NCBI GenBank assembly: GCA_029268065.1
Contig: JAJUHC010000002.1
Span: 62,001 to 126,000, forward strand
Direction of reading: 5' to 3'
Origin: Clostridiales bacterium
GTDB lineage: Bacteria > Bacillota > Clostridia > Oscillospirales > Oscillospiraceae
Length of the DNA stretch: 64,000 nucleotides
Every line of letters begins with the position of its first letter. Position 1 is the first letter of the stretch. Of the stretch, positions 17,271-25,451 are shown in pieces. Below the pieces are notes generated by a model that was not told the DNA's origin, did not search any database, and was given only the letters and a program-made list of their open reading frames with translations. A program made the position numbers and the translations under genes.

Positions 17271-17963
17271 TTATTCGTGACGCGGGTCAATGTATTTTGC
17301 GGCCTCGGAGAAACGCCCGTATGTGCCCTTAGCCTTTTCAAGCGCCGCGTTCGCGTCCTCGCCCTTCTTTATGAAGTCCATCATCTTGCCAAGGCTTATA
17401 AATTCGTAACCAATTATCTCGTCGTTTTCGTCGAGTGCAACGCGGCTGACATAGCCCTCGGTCAGCTCGAGATAGCGGGCGCCCTTGGCCCTGGTGCCGA
17501 ACATGGTCCCTATCTGGCTCCTCATGCCCTTTCCCAAATCCTCAAGGCTCGCTCCGATAGGCAGTCCGCCCTCGGAAAAGGCGGTCTGGCTGCGTCCGTA
17601 CACTATCTGCAAAAACAGCTCGCGCATCGCAACGTTGATGGCATCGCAGACAAGGTCCGTGTTCAAGGCCTCCAGAATGGTCTTTCCAGGCAGGATTTCG
17701 GAAGCCATGGCCGCCGAATGCGTCATGCCGGAGCAGCCCAGGGTTTCCACCAGCGCCTCCTCGATAACGCCGTCCTTCACGTTCAGCGTCAGCTTGCAGG
17801 CGCCCTGCTGCGGCGCGCACCAGCCGACACCGTGAGTCAGGCCGGAGATGTCCTTGATTTCCTTTGCCTGCACCCATTTGCCCTCCTCGGGAATAGGCGC
17901 GGGGCCGTGGTATGCGCCCTTGGCGACGGCGCACATATGCTCCACTTCGCTCGAATACAGCAT
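17271..17963 (-). CDS. NifU-like iron-sulfur cluster assembly scaffold protein
   Basis: A 230-residue protein with an IscU/NifU-N-like fold. Candidate cluster-ligand cysteines are in GVGWCAPQQGACKL and ETLGCSGMTHSAAMASE, the latter matching the Cys-containing loop of SufU/IscU-type scaffolds. It is longer than IscU (about 130 residues) and carries a C-terminal extension ending in YIDPRHE. The ATG at 17963 was chosen because AGGAGG lies 7 bases upstream; the in-frame upstream extension runs through the riboswitch. It is the first gene of the two-gene NifU-GGGtGRT operon. The scaffold role is inferred from family; which apo-protein it serves is not evident. Confidence 0.85.
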   Translation of the reverse strand: MLYSSEVEHMCAVAKGAYHGPAPIPEEGKWVQAKEIKDISGLTHGVGWCAPQQGACKLTLNVKDGVIEEALVETLGCSGMTHSAAMASEILPGKTILEALNTDLVCDAINVAMRELFLQIVYGRSQTAFSEGGLPIGASLEDLGKGMRSQIGTMFGTRAKGARYLELTEGYVSRVALDENDEIIGYEFISLGKMMDFIKKGEDANAALEKAKGTYGRFSEAAKYIDPRHE

Positions 17964-18080
17964 TTGCTTTCCTCCTGTACTTATATATTGCAATTGAAGC
18001 GATTGAATCGTTTGTCCGGAAGCGCCCCGATTATTGTCATGCGAAATATCCACGTCTTCCAACCCGGACATAAACATGGC

Positions 18081-18153
18081 CCCCGCAAATAACCATCGGG
18101 TTATTCGTAGGAGTCATCAGCTTACAGCGGTTAAGGCGAACTCCATCACCGTG
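18081..18153 (-). ncRNA. Fluoride riboswitch (crcB motif) of the NifU-GGGtGRT operon
   Basis: The minus-strand RNA reads GGTGATGGAGTTCGCC, then TTAACCGCTGTAAGCTGATG and ACTCCTACG. This reproduces the aptamer closely: a stem GGTG/CGCC with loop ATGGAGTT, a second stem GCT/AGC, and a pseudoknot GGAGT with ACTCC. Immediately downstream CCTACGAATAACC can pair with GGTTATTTGCGGGG (4-base loop), using the aptamer's 3' strand, so ligand binding and this hairpin are mutually exclusive. A promoter ends 5 bases upstream of the aptamer. Between here and the NifU start (17964-18080) there is only leader sequence; 18188-18363 shows nothing else recognisable. Confidence 0.85.
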
Positions 18154-18157
18154 TCTG

Positions 18158-18187
18158 ATTATAGCACTAAACAGGCTTTGTTTTCAA
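18158..18187 (-). promoter_or_regulatory. Promoter of the fluoride riboswitch transcript
   Basis: Minus-strand TTGAAA (18187-18182) and TATAAT (18163-18158) are 18 bases apart, with an extended -10 TGC. Transcription would begin a few bases before the aptamer, as expected for a cis-acting riboswitch. Confidence 0.75.
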
Positions 18188-18363
18188 GTACAATGTGGGT
18201 CGGGCTCGTCCACCTTTCGCCTCGCTGCGCTAATTACCCTCATTATCCCGTCAAGCTCCTGAGGTTTCACCCAAAAAATCGCAGTACCGGCCTGGGTTCC
18301 CGCTTATTTTTAAGACGCTTGCCCTGCAAATCGTCAGTTTTGCCCCGTCGGGAATAACGAAAC

Positions 18364-18399
18364 GGGGACCGTCTCAAAGCAGAAATTGAGATGGTCCCC
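18364..18399 (-). terminator. Terminator of the phloroglucinol operon
   Basis: A 14-bp stem with one G-T wobble (18364-18377 with 18386-18399, 8-base loop), followed on the minus strand by GTTTCGTTATT. It lies 48 bases after the stop of the CoA-transferase beta-subunit gene. Confidence 0.7.
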
Positions 18400-18446
18400 T
18401 GAAAATAAGCATGCCGCCGTGCCGCCCGCATACGCGCGGGCGGCGC

Positions 18447-19103
18447 TCACGCCATAGGCTTAAGATTCGGAGAAACGATAAGCGTTGCCTCCGTCGCGCC
18501 CTGTACCTGTTCGGGTGTAAATTCGGGGTTGATTTCGCTCAGCACGAGTCCTGCGTCGGTTACTTCCATCACGCCCATTTCAGTAATTATCAAATCGACG
18601 CAGTTTATTGCCGTGAGCGGCAACCGGCAGTTTTTCAGTATTTTGGGTTCCCCCTTCTGCGTATGCTCCATGGTGACTATCACCCTTTTCGCCCCGACTA
18701 CCAAATCCATCGCGCCGCCCATTCCCGGAAGCTTTTTGCCGGGAATTATCCAGTTCGAAATGCTGCCTTTTTCGTCGACTTCAAGCGCACCGAGCACCGT
18801 TACGTCTATATGTCCGCCTCTGATCATGCCGAAGGATGTACAGGAATCGAAATAACAGCCGCCCGGAGCGACGGTCACGGGAGTAGCGCCCGCGTCGACC
18901 TTATAAACGGGATCGTAGCTTTCCTTTGTGCAGGGCACGACGCCCATCAGTCCGTTTTCAGCCTGAATCGTGACCTCTACGCCTTCCGGCAGATAATTAG
19001 GAATCATGGTGGGCATGCCTATTCCGAGATTTACGATATCTCCGTCCTTCAATTCCTTTGCCGCGCGGGCAATAATATAGCTTTTAATATTTTCCTTATC
19101 CAT
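18447..19103 (-). CDS. Acetoacetate-type CoA-transferase, beta subunit (AtoA/ScoB family)
   Basis: A 218-residue small subunit of a class I CoA-transferase. The catalytic Glu is residue 49 in IQAENGLMG, and the GIGMPTMIPNYLP segment that precedes it is typical. The ATG at 19103 was preferred because AGGA lies in front of it; it overlaps the alpha-subunit gene by 8 bases, so the two subunits are co-translated. In this operon the enzyme would move CoA from an acyl-CoA to the free acetoacetate released by the BKACE-type lyase, feeding the thiolase. Use of another short 3-oxo or 3-hydroxy acid is possible. Confidence 0.9.
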   Translation of the reverse strand: MDKENIKSYIIARAAKELKDGDIVNLGIGMPTMIPNYLPEGVEVTIQAENGLMGVVPCTKESYDPVYKVDAGATPVTVAPGGCYFDSCTSFGMIRGGHIDVTVLGALEVDEKGSISNWIIPGKKLPGMGGAMDLVVGAKRVIVTMEHTQKGEPKILKNCRLPLTAINCVDLIITEMGVMEVTDAGLVLSEINPEFTPEQVQGATEATLIVSPNLKPMA

Positions 19104-19791
19104 TCGCTTTTCCTCCGTCCACGACGTAGTCCACAAAAATGCCGGAGGTCATCACGTTCTCGGGTTCAATTTCGCCGGCTTCGACCACGTTATCGGCTTC
19201 AACGATAACAGTTTTCGCAGCGGTCGCCATAGCCCAGCCGAAATTCCGCGTCGAGCCTTTGTACCACACGTTGCCAGCCTTATCCACCTTGTAGCCGCTG
19301 ATCAAAGCGAAGTCCGCCTTCAGAGGCTTCATCAAAAGATATTTTCTGCCGTCGATTTCCTGTACGGAGTGGACGTAGTCCCTGTAATCCTCGACGATGG
19401 TTCCGACGCCGGTCGGAGTGAGAACGCCGCCGAGCCCCGCTCCTCCCGCTCTGATCATTTCGGCAAACGAGCCCTGCGGGATCAGATCCACCCGCATCGA
19501 GCCTTCGTTCATCTGCAATCCGACCTCGGGGTTCAGACCTACATGGGTCGCCACCATATGTTTTACCTGGCGGTTATGTATCAGCTTCGCAACGCCGTAG
19601 TATTCCTCGCCCATCGGTCCGCCGGGCTGAGCGCCGTCGTTGCAGATAAGCTTGAAATTCCCTTTGCCGCTCTTGGAGAGGGCGTCTATTACTTTATGCG
19701 GATTCCCGCAGCCCATAAAGCCCCCGACCATTATCGAAGCCCCGTCAGGTATCATCTCCACTGCTTCCGCTAATGTTATAAATTTTGGCAC
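19096..19791 (-). CDS. Acetoacetate-type CoA-transferase, alpha subunit (AtoD/ScoA family)
   Basis: A 231-residue alpha subunit of a class I CoA-transferase. It has the oxyanion-hole loop [12 protein letters not shown] near residue 22, the [18 protein letters not shown] segment near residue 105 and VLTPTGVGT just after. It lies 17 bases after the thiolase gene and overlaps the beta-subunit gene. Order, spacing and context fit a single operon in which thiolase and CoA-transferase finish the conversion of phloroglucinol carbon to acetyl-CoA. Confidence 0.9.
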   Translation of the reverse strand: MPKFITLAEAVEMIPDGASIMVGGFMGCGNPHKVIDALSKSGKGNFKLICNDGAQPGGPMGEEYYGVAKLIHNRQVKHMVATHVGLNPEVGLQMNEGSMRVDLIPQGSFAEMIRAGGAGLGGVLTPTGVGTIVEDYRDYVHSVQEIDGRKYLLMKPLKADFALISGYKVDKAGNVWYKGSTRNFGWAMATAAKTVIVEADNVVEAGEIEPENVMTSGIFVDYVVDGGKANG

Positions 19792-19808
19792 GGCTTACCT
19801 CCTGCTTA

Positions 19809-20993
19809 CTATTCGCATTTTTCGAAAACGGTCGCCACGCCCATTCCGCCGCCTACGCAGAGCGTAGCCAGGCCGCGTTTGGCTTCCGGCCTTCTGCGCA
19901 TTTCATGGAGGAGAGTTACTATTATGCGGGCGCCGGAGGCTCCGACAGGATGTCCCATCGCGATAGCTCCGCCGTTCACGTTTACCTTCTTCATATCGAA
20001 CCCCAGCTCCTGAGCCACCGCAAGCGCCTGCGCCGCAAAGGCTTCGTTCGCTTCCACGAGATCGATGTCTCCCATCGTAAGTCCCGCTTTCTTCAAAGCG
20101 CTTTTTGACGCCGGGACAGGTCCTATGCCCATGATCTGCGGATCGACTCCGCCCTGCCCCCACCCGATCAGCTTTGCCATAGGCTTTAGGCCATGCTTCC
20201 TTACGGCTTCGGCAGAGGCCAGCAGTATCGCGGCGGCTCCGTCATTTATGCCGGAGGCGTTGCCCGCCGTCACCTTTCCGTCGGGTTTGAACGCGGGTTT
20301 AAGCCTGGAGAGCGCTTCCGCGCTGGTATCGCTCCTCGGATATTCGTCCGTGTCAAACAAGATAATGTCTTTTTTTACTTTTACCGGCACGGGGACGATC
20401 TCGGCGGCAAACTTAGACGCTGTTTTGGCAGCCGCAGCTTTTTCCTGCGAGGAGAGGGCGAAAGCGTCCAGGGCCTCGCGGCTCAGCCCCCACTTCTCAA
20501 TGATATTCTCCGCGGTGACGCCCATGTGATAGTTATTGAACGCATCGGTAAGCGCGTCGTTCACCATAACGTCCACGAGCTTGCCCTCACCCATTCTGGC
20601 TCCCCACCGCGCGGCGGGGACGGCATAGGGCGCGGCCGACATATTCTCCGTGCCTCCCGCAACGACAATGTCGGCGTCTCCCGCGAGTATTGCCCGCGAC
20701 GCTTCGATAACGGACTTCATGCCGGAGCCGCACACCATGTCTATGGTGCAGGCGGGAACCTCAACGGGAATCCCCGCCTTGACCGCCGCCTGACGGGCGA
20801 CGTTCTGCCCTAGCCCCGCCGTAAGCACGCATCCGAACATGACCTCGTCAACCAGCTCAGGCGCAACCCCGCCCCTCGCGAGGACTTCCCTGATCACCAC
20901 CGCGCCCAGTTCGGGAGCGGGGCTGTCTTTGAGGCTGCCTCCGAAGCTGCCGATTGCCGTCCTGCAGCAATTTACTATATACACTTCCTTCAT
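19809..20993 (-). CDS. Thiolase (acetyl-CoA C-acetyltransferase)
   Basis: A 394-residue thiolase of normal length. The nucleophilic Cys is in [11 protein letters not shown] (about residue 88), the conserved NEAFAAQAL segment precedes the active-site His in [17 protein letters not shown] (about residue 350), and the second Cys is in [12 protein letters not shown]. In this context it would cleave acetoacetyl-CoA into two acetyl-CoA, although the reaction is reversible. A 130-base gap with a hairpin at 21082-21110 separates it from the upstream lyase gene, so its level may differ from the upper pathway. Confidence 0.92.
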   Translation of the reverse strand: MKEVYIVNCCRTAIGSFGGSLKDSPAPELGAVVIREVLARGGVAPELVDEVMFGCVLTAGLGQNVARQAAVKAGIPVEVPACTIDMVCGSGMKSVIEASRAILAGDADIVVAGGTENMSAAPYAVPAARWGARMGEGKLVDVMVNDALTDAFNNYHMGVTAENIIEKWGLSREALDAFALSSQEKAAAAKTASKFAAEIVPVPVKVKKDIILFDTDEYPRSDTSAEALSRLKPAFKPDGKVTAGNASGINDGAAAILLASAEAVRKHGLKPMAKLIGWGQGGVDPQIMGIGPVPASKSALKKAGLTMGDIDLVEANEAFAAQALAVAQELGFDMKKVNVNGGAIAMGHPVGASGARIIVTLLHEMRRRPEAKRGLATLCVGGGMGVATVFEKCE

Positions 20994-21081
20994 CCGGAAT
21001 CCTCCAAACAGATTATTGATTTATGAGCAAACGCCCGCGTATTTTGCCTCCGTTCACCCGGCGAAATTCAAAACCGCATAA

Positions 21082-21110
21082 GAAAATGACATCCCGAAGA
21101 TGCCATTTTC
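21082..21110 (-). terminator. Hairpin inside the phloroglucinol operon
   Basis: GAAAATGaCATC and GATGcCATTTTC form a 12-bp stem with one mismatch and a 5-base loop. The minus strand continues TTATGCGGTTTTG. It may reduce transcription of the thiolase and CoA-transferase genes relative to the genes before it. Confidence 0.45.
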
Positions 21111-21123
21111 ATTAACGGCAGGC

Positions 21124-21978
21124 TCAGGTTCTCGGGCTTAGCCGCAGTATTTCCCTTGCTTCGTCCGGGGTCGCGGCGTCGCAGCCGAATTCCTCTATAA
21201 TTCGCTTTGCGCGGGCGACGAACTGCACGTTGCTGTCGGCCAGGACGCCCTTCCTGTAATAAATATTGTCTTCCATTCCGACGCGGACATGTCCGCCCAT
21301 GGCTACGGTCGCGTATAATATCTCCATGGCGCTCGCGCCGACTCCGAACGCCGACCATGTTGAGCCCGGGGCCACCTCTTCCATCGTGTCTCTCATGAAG
21401 ACCAGGTTCTTTGTAGAAGCCCCTATGCCCCCCGGTACGCCCATGCAGAACTGGAAATGAAGCGGAGCCTTTATAAAGCCCTTTTTCAGCAGATATCCCG
21501 CGTTGTATATCATGCCGGGGTCGAACACCTCGATTTCAGGCTTCACTCCCTTTTCCTGCATCAGAAGGCCCAGCTTTTCAAGGAACTTCGGGTTGTTTTC
21601 AAAAACTGTCGTGTTCTGCCAGTTCATCGTGCCGCAGTCGTAAGAAGCCATCTCGGGTACAAGCTCGTAGAAGGGCCTTATCCTGTCCTCCTCCAGCAGG
21701 TTCACGCCGCCCGAGGTGGTCAGGTTTATAACTATGTCGCAGTCCTTTCTGGATTTCAGAAGCCTCACGGTTTCTTCAAACTTCTCGAATACCATCGCCG
21801 CCTTACCCTTGTCGTCGCGGCAATGGATATGCGCTATCGCGGCTCCCGCCTTCCAGCAGTTATATATCTCCTCCGCGATTTCAGCCGGCTCTATGGGCAC
21901 ATTAGGCGTATTTTCCTTCGTAGGCCACGCGCCGGTTGTCGCCACCGTAATTATCCTTTTGTTTTTAAGCTCTGTCAT
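21124..21978 (-). CDS. BKACE-family lyase, probable triacetate acetoacetate-lyase
   Basis: A 284-residue beta-keto acid cleavage enzyme, of the family of 3-keto-5-aminohexanoate cleavage protein. Zinc ligands are in IAHIHCRDD (about residue 45), and the conserved HVRVGMEDN segment lies near residue 225. Family members condense a beta-keto acid with acetyl-CoA, giving acetoacetate and a new acyl-CoA. With the neighbouring genes the best substrate is triacetate (3,5-dioxohexanoate), yielding acetoacetate and acetoacetyl-CoA. The ATG at 21978 was chosen because GAGGA is 9 bases upstream; an in-frame ATG at 21987 abuts that site. Alternatives are dehydrocarnitine or 3-keto-5-aminohexanoate cleavage, but genes for those pathways are absent here. 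Confidence 0.85.
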   Translation of the reverse strand: MTELKNKRIITVATTGAWPTKENTPNVPIEPAEIAEEIYNCWKAGAAIAHIHCRDDKGKAAMVFEKFEETVRLLKSRKDCDIVINLTTSGGVNLLEEDRIRPFYELVPEMASYDCGTMNWQNTTVFENNPKFLEKLGLLMQEKGVKPEIEVFDPGMIYNAGYLLKKGFIKAPLHFQFCMGVPGGIGASTKNLVFMRDTMEEVAPGSTWSAFGVGASAMEILYATVAMGGHVRVGMEDNIYYRKGVLADSNVQFVARAKRIIEEFGCDAATPDEAREILRLSPRT

Positions 21979-22036
21979 TGTAATCATTCCTCGGTTTCAA
22001 AAGTATTGGCATTGCCGTTTTAGGGCGCAGCCCGTC

Positions 22037-22975
22037 TCAAATGCATCCGCCGTAAGCGTAGGTCCTGTCCGGAACGTCGTTCAGATCGTCCTCGTCTATT
22101 TCGGCGACGCAGCGGACCATGGAGCCGTCCCCCATGTACCAGCGGAGGGGGAAGCAGTAGAACCTGAAGCGCTTGCCCGTGACCTTGTCAAGATCTCCGC
22201 CGAGGTTTTCAACGCCCACTATCCCATGCCCCAGCATCTGCTTGTGGCAGGGCTCCCATGTACCCCAGCAGCCGATCGCTTCCAGGTCTCCGAACTTTTT
22301 GTCGTATGCTTCCTTGCCGTGGACCTTTATGTAAACTTCCTTGTCAAATTCGGCGTACGCCTCTTCGCCGAACTGCTCGATGTACTCCTCGCATATCGTT
22401 TTTCCGGAGGCCCCGATCAGATTCATGCGGGTCATGCCGTTGTTCCCCATTGCGGTGTGCAGCGGGTGGTCAAGCGCCTGGCTGTCCATCGCCACGCACT
22501 TAACCTTATGCTTTACAAACCACCTTCCCGCCTCTACGCCGGTGCCGCTGGCATAGTGATAATATTCCTTGCTGTCGTCAAACTTGCGGTGCATACCCGT
22601 ATTAAGGCACAGGACCATGCCTTCAAGCTCGCTCGGCTTCACGCCGATCCTTTCGCAGGCCTCCTCGAGATGCCTGGGAAGTATGAGTCCCCAGCGCTCG
22701 ATTTCTATCGGGAGGCAGACGGCGTCGCCGGTATACGCGTCAACGGGCATTTCATGCGTATACCGCGCCCTTTTGCCGTCAAACTCGATTTCCATGACGT
22801 GGCGCGGCGCGTCGGCGTGGGTTCCGGTGTGCATAGTGCAGCTTATCTTCTGCGTCAGAACGCCGCCCTTGGCCATTGTATGGGCATTATCGATCACCGG
22901 CTTGTCAAAATAGGGCCAGCGGGGAATTTCCGCGCTGAAGGGGTGCGTCAGGTCAACGAATACTTTCTTTCCCAT
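22037..22975 (-). CDS. Cyclase-family metallohydrolase, probable dihydrophloroglucinol cyclohydrolase
   Basis: A 312-residue protein of the cyclase / kynurenine-formamidase-like superfamily. The metal-binding motif HTGTHADAPRH is at about residues 49-59, and VDLTHPFS near the N terminus is also typical. Members hydrolyse C-N or C-C bonds with Mn or Zn. In the characterised anaerobic phloroglucinol pathway such an enzyme opens the ring of dihydrophloroglucinol to 3-hydroxy-5-oxohexanoate. Its position between the SDR/dehydrogenase genes and the BKACE gene supports that role. It is longer than simple formamidases (about 210-260 residues). Sequence alone does not exclude another cyclic diketone as substrate. 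Confidence 0.8.
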   Translation of the reverse strand: MGKKVFVDLTHPFSAEIPRWPYFDKPVIDNAHTMAKGGVLTQKISCTMHTGTHADAPRHVMEIEFDGKRARYTHEMPVDAYTGDAVCLPIEIERWGLILPRHLEEACERIGVKPSELEGMVLCLNTGMHRKFDDSKEYYHYASGTGVEAGRWFVKHKVKCVAMDSQALDHPLHTAMGNNGMTRMNLIGASGKTICEEYIEQFGEEAYAEFDKEVYIKVHGKEAYDKKFGDLEAIGCWGTWEPCHKQMLGHGIVGVENLGGDLDKVTGKRFRFYCFPLRWYMGDGSMVRCVAEIDEDDLNDVPDRTYAYGGCI

Positions 22976-23039
22976 TGTAATTTCCTCCGTTATAATTGAC
23001 TTTTCTGCATTTTTTGACTGAAACAGCCATGCGTAAAGC

Positions 23040-23975
23040 TCATTTCCTGTCTTTTGCGGCGTAATCGATGAGGTATTCCTTCAGGCCGTCGCCGGACGCC
23101 TTCATCTGTTCAGGAGTCCATTCCTGCCAGCCTTTTCCGCTTTTAAATCCTAGCTCGCCGCGGTCGAGCATTTCCTGAAGCAGGCGCGAGGGCTCGTGAT
23201 TGTCCGCAAGATGCCCGAGAATATACTTATGTATATTGTTCGTAAGCTCGATCCCCACAAGATCGGAATTTTCCATCGGCCCCATTACCGGCCATCGCAG
23301 TCCAGGACCGAACTTGCAGGCATCATCCACCGTCGCGGGGTCGGCTATGCCGTTTTCCACCATGTAAAAGGCCTCGCGCCACAAGGCGTGCTGGAGACGG
23401 TTCGCCACAAAGCCGGGAACGTCCTTTTTGCAGTATATGGGCTTTTTCCCGACGCGCCTGAGAAGCACCATCGTCGCCTGCATCACTTCCTCGCTGGTAA
23501 AATCCGACTTCACGACCTCCACCAGCGGAATCAGATGACCGGGGTTCCAGAAGTGCGCGCCGACGACCCTTTCCCTGCGCCTGCACTTTTGAGAAATCTC
23601 GGTCGGGCTCATCACCGACGTGTTGGTCGCAAGTATGCAGTCATCGCGGCAAAAGTTTTCGATGTGCGCGAACAAATCCTGCTTTGTCTCCATGACCTCC
23701 GGGTAGCACTCGATGACGAAATCAGCATCCGTATAGGCCGAGGCGTCGTCCGTAACAAAGCTTATGCGGCTTAGAATCGCCTCTTTGTCGGCTTGGGTGC
23801 CCGCGCCCCGCGCGATCATGATGTCAAGGTTATCGGCTATCGGCCTGTATCTGTCGTCCTTGAGCGCGCGGGTTTTCAAAACGACGTTCAAATCCGGATC
23901 TGAAGCAAAAACCTGGGCGATGGAATTGCCCATCATTCCCGCCCCGACAATCACCACATTTTTTATAGGCTTCAT
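23040..23975 (-). CDS. 3-hydroxyacyl dehydrogenase-type enzyme, probable 3-hydroxy-5-oxohexanoate dehydrogenase
   Basis: A 311-residue NAD-dependent dehydrogenase of the 3-hydroxyacyl-CoA / L-carnitine dehydrogenase family. The Rossmann motif is VVIVGAGMMGNSIAQVFA at residues 7-24, the catalytic His lies in GAHFWNPGHLIPLVEVV near residue 143, and the C-terminal helical domain contains DVPGFVANRLQHALWREA. In this operon it would oxidise 3-hydroxy-5-oxohexanoate to triacetate, the substrate of the BKACE-type lyase. L-carnitine dehydrogenase is the main alternative, as that enzyme also works with a BKACE partner, but the cyclase and SDR genes argue for the phloroglucinol route. Its stop is 64 bases before the cyclase gene. 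Confidence 0.82.
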   Translation of the reverse strand: MKPIKNVVIVGAGMMGNSIAQVFASDPDLNVVLKTRALKDDRYRPIADNLDIMIARGAGTQADKEAILSRISFVTDDASAYTDADFVIECYPEVMETKQDLFAHIENFCRDDCILATNTSVMSPTEISQKCRRRERVVGAHFWNPGHLIPLVEVVKSDFTSEEVMQATMVLLRRVGKKPIYCKKDVPGFVANRLQHALWREAFYMVENGIADPATVDDACKFGPGLRWPVMGPMENSDLVGIELTNNIHKYILGHLADNHEPSRLLQEMLDRGELGFKSGKGWQEWTPEQMKASGDGLKEYLIDYAAKDRK

Positions 23976-23978
23976 ACG

Positions 23979-24770
23979 TCAGTTGCTCCAGTAGCCGCCG
24001 GTCGCGTCGTAATTGCCGCCGGTCAGAAAGTCCGAGGCCGGGGAGGCCAGGAAGGTTGCCAGTCCCACGAAATCCTGCACTTCACCGAGCCGCCCGATGG
24101 GAAGGCGCTTAAGGAAATTCTGATAGACGGCCGATTCCGGGTCGAACATCCACTCCGTAAGCTCCGAACGGAACACCGTGGGGTTAATCGTGTTGACGTT
24201 GATGTGATACGGCGCGAGATCTATTGCCATGGACTGAATCATCAGATCGCAGCCGCCCTTTGAGGCGCAGTAGCCCGTGTACCCCTTCATGCCCATTTTG
24301 CTGCGCGCCGAGGACGTAACGACTATCTTTCCGCCTTTGCCCTGGGCGACCATCCGCTCCGCCGCAGCCTTGCATACTATGTAGACGCTCTTCAGGTCCG
24401 CGTCCATGATGGCCTGCCATTCCTCGACGCTCTGCTCAAGAACGCCCTTCGGATTGTTGTAGCCGTGGCAGACGGCCAGAATATTCAGTTCGCCATACGT
24501 CTCGGCCACAAACTCAATTGCCTTTTTCACCTCGGCCACAACGCCGGCGTCGGCTGCAATGATCGCGCAGTCGATGCCTTCGGCCTTAAACTCGGCTTCC
24601 AGCTCCCTGAGCTTCGACGCGTTGCGCGCAGTCATCACGACTCTTGCGCCCTGATAGCCATACGCTTTCGCGACCGCGCCGCCCAAGGCGCCGGTGGCGC
24701 CGGTTACAAGAGCGACCTTGCCGCGCACTCCGAACATACCTTGGACAAAATCTTTTTCAACCTTTATCAT
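23979..24770 (-). CDS. Short-chain dehydrogenase/reductase, probable phloroglucinol reductase
   Basis: A 263-residue classical SDR. The cofactor motif is TGATGALGG (about residues 24-32), and the catalytic residues are Ser in TSSARSKMG and Tyr/Lys in [10 protein letters not shown]. Phloroglucinol reductase of anaerobes is an NADPH-dependent SDR that makes dihydrophloroglucinol, and this gene is next to the other enzymes of that route. The stop is 3 bases before the following dehydrogenase gene. The basic MTARN after the second strand would fit NADPH, but this is weak evidence. Without that context only 'SDR oxidoreductase' could be claimed. Confidence 0.8.
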   Translation of the reverse strand: MIKVEKDFVQGMFGVRGKVALVTGATGALGGAVAKAYGYQGARVVMTARNASKLRELEAEFKAEGIDCAIIAADAGVVAEVKKAIEFVAETYGELNILAVCHGYNNPKGVLEQSVEEWQAIMDADLKSVYIVCKAAAERMVAQGKGGKIVVTSSARSKMGMKGYTGYCASKGGCDLMIQSMAIDLAPYHINVNTINPTVFRSELTEWMFDPESAVYQNFLKRLPIGRLGEVQDFVGLATFLASPASDFLTGGNYDATGGYWSN

Positions 24771-24780
24771 ACTTTCACCC

Positions 24781-25128
24781 TCAATTCGGATAATTGATTA
24801 CCACGAGCATAACAGCGGGCCTGTTCGTTGCGTTTATGAGATGCCTGCCTTCGTTTGGGGCAAAGGAGATTGATTCTCCCGGACGGATGACGAATTTGCT
24901 GCCCGCCTTGTCCGTTACCGTCATTTCCCCCTCGAGCACATAGTAAAATTTTTCGAGCGGGTTGTCCTCATAGGCATATTCGGCTCCGCCGCCGGGAAGA
25001 AACGTGGACAGCCCTACCCAGAACTTCTCGGCACCCGTTTCCTCTTTCCCGTGGATCCTCATTGCCGTCATTTTAAAATGTCCGGGAGCCTCGTAGGTTT
25101 TTAGTTCTTCCAATGTGCGTTTTATCAC
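24781..25128 (-). CDS. Cupin-domain protein at the head of the phloroglucinol operon
   Basis: A 115-residue single-domain cupin. The barrel contains [30 protein letters not shown] and a C-terminal strand ending VINYPN. Only part of the usual His/Glu metal set is visible (Glu in VLEGE, His in GRHLIN). The GTG at 25128 is the likely start because a GGCGG-type ribosome site lies about 8 bases upstream; no ATG fits. It is the first gene behind the regulatory element at 25183-25259, with 10 bases to the SDR gene. It could be an isomerase or small-molecule sensor of the pathway; no function is assigned. Confidence 0.75.
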   Translation of the reverse strand: MIKRTLEELKTYEAPGHFKMTAMRIHGKEETGAEKFWVGLSTFLPGGGAEYAYEDNPLEKFYYVLEGEMTVTDKAGSKFVIRPGESISFAPNEGRHLINATNRPAVMLVVINYPN

Positions 25129-25182
25129 AAAAATTACCGCCTTTCTTTTTTTACAGTAAGGAGATAGCTGCTGTACCAGCCG

Positions 25183-25259
25183 CAAATTTAGTATATAATA
25201 CACAAAATGAAATCGCAATACGCACTCTATTGTCAGCAAGTTACCTAAAAGTAAGTGCC
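25183..25259 (-). promoter_or_regulatory. Promoter and LysR-like box of the phloroglucinol operon (element B)
   Basis: On the minus strand, TTGCGA (25218-25213) and TATACT (25195-25190) are 17 bases apart. Further upstream is TTAC-N6-GTAA, read on the plus strand at 25241-25254. The centre of that box is about 64 bases upstream of the expected start site, the usual recognition-site position for LysR regulators, and it satisfies T-N11-A. The 77-base block matches the one at 28408-28484 without gaps at 58 positions by hand count. The rest of the 25129-25451 gap holds the terminator at 25295-25341. Confidence 0.7.
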
Positions 25260-25294
25260 TTCTTTCCCCCACCCGCCTTTCATCACTTTGCTTG

Positions 25295-25341
25295 ATAAGC
25301 GACAGGTTCCGTTTCAAAACGAAACGGAACCTGTCGCTTAT
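25295..25341. terminator. Strong bidirectional hairpin between the GPH transporter and cupin genes
   Basis: A perfect 21-bp stem (25295-25315 with 25321-25341) and a 5-base loop. It lies after the stop of the minus-strand transporter gene and before the promoter of the cupin operon, insulating one from the other. The U-run is poor on both sides. Confidence 0.75.
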
Positions 25342-25451
25342 ATTTAAGAGAGGAGAGGGTATCATTATACATATTCAGATTGCGCAGTTTTGGCTTTGAT
25401 TTGATGCCCGGTATGCGCAAAAACGGCTTTTTAAATACTTCACAGGCACTG

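Noticed and set aside
17106-18092. Plus-strand open frame opposite the NifU and GGGtGRT genes
   Set aside because: Shadow of the minus-strand operon; it shows no domain and no ribosome site.
21716-22999. Plus-strand open frame of over 400 codons opposite the lyase and cyclase genes
   Set aside because: It spans two real minus-strand genes and their gap, with biased composition and no motif.
18447-23975. Carnitine degradation as the meaning of the dehydrogenase, BKACE and CoA-transferase genes
   Set aside because: Those three families fit, but the cyclase-family hydrolase, SDR and PhlG-like gene nearby fit phloroglucinol far better. Kept only as an alternative.
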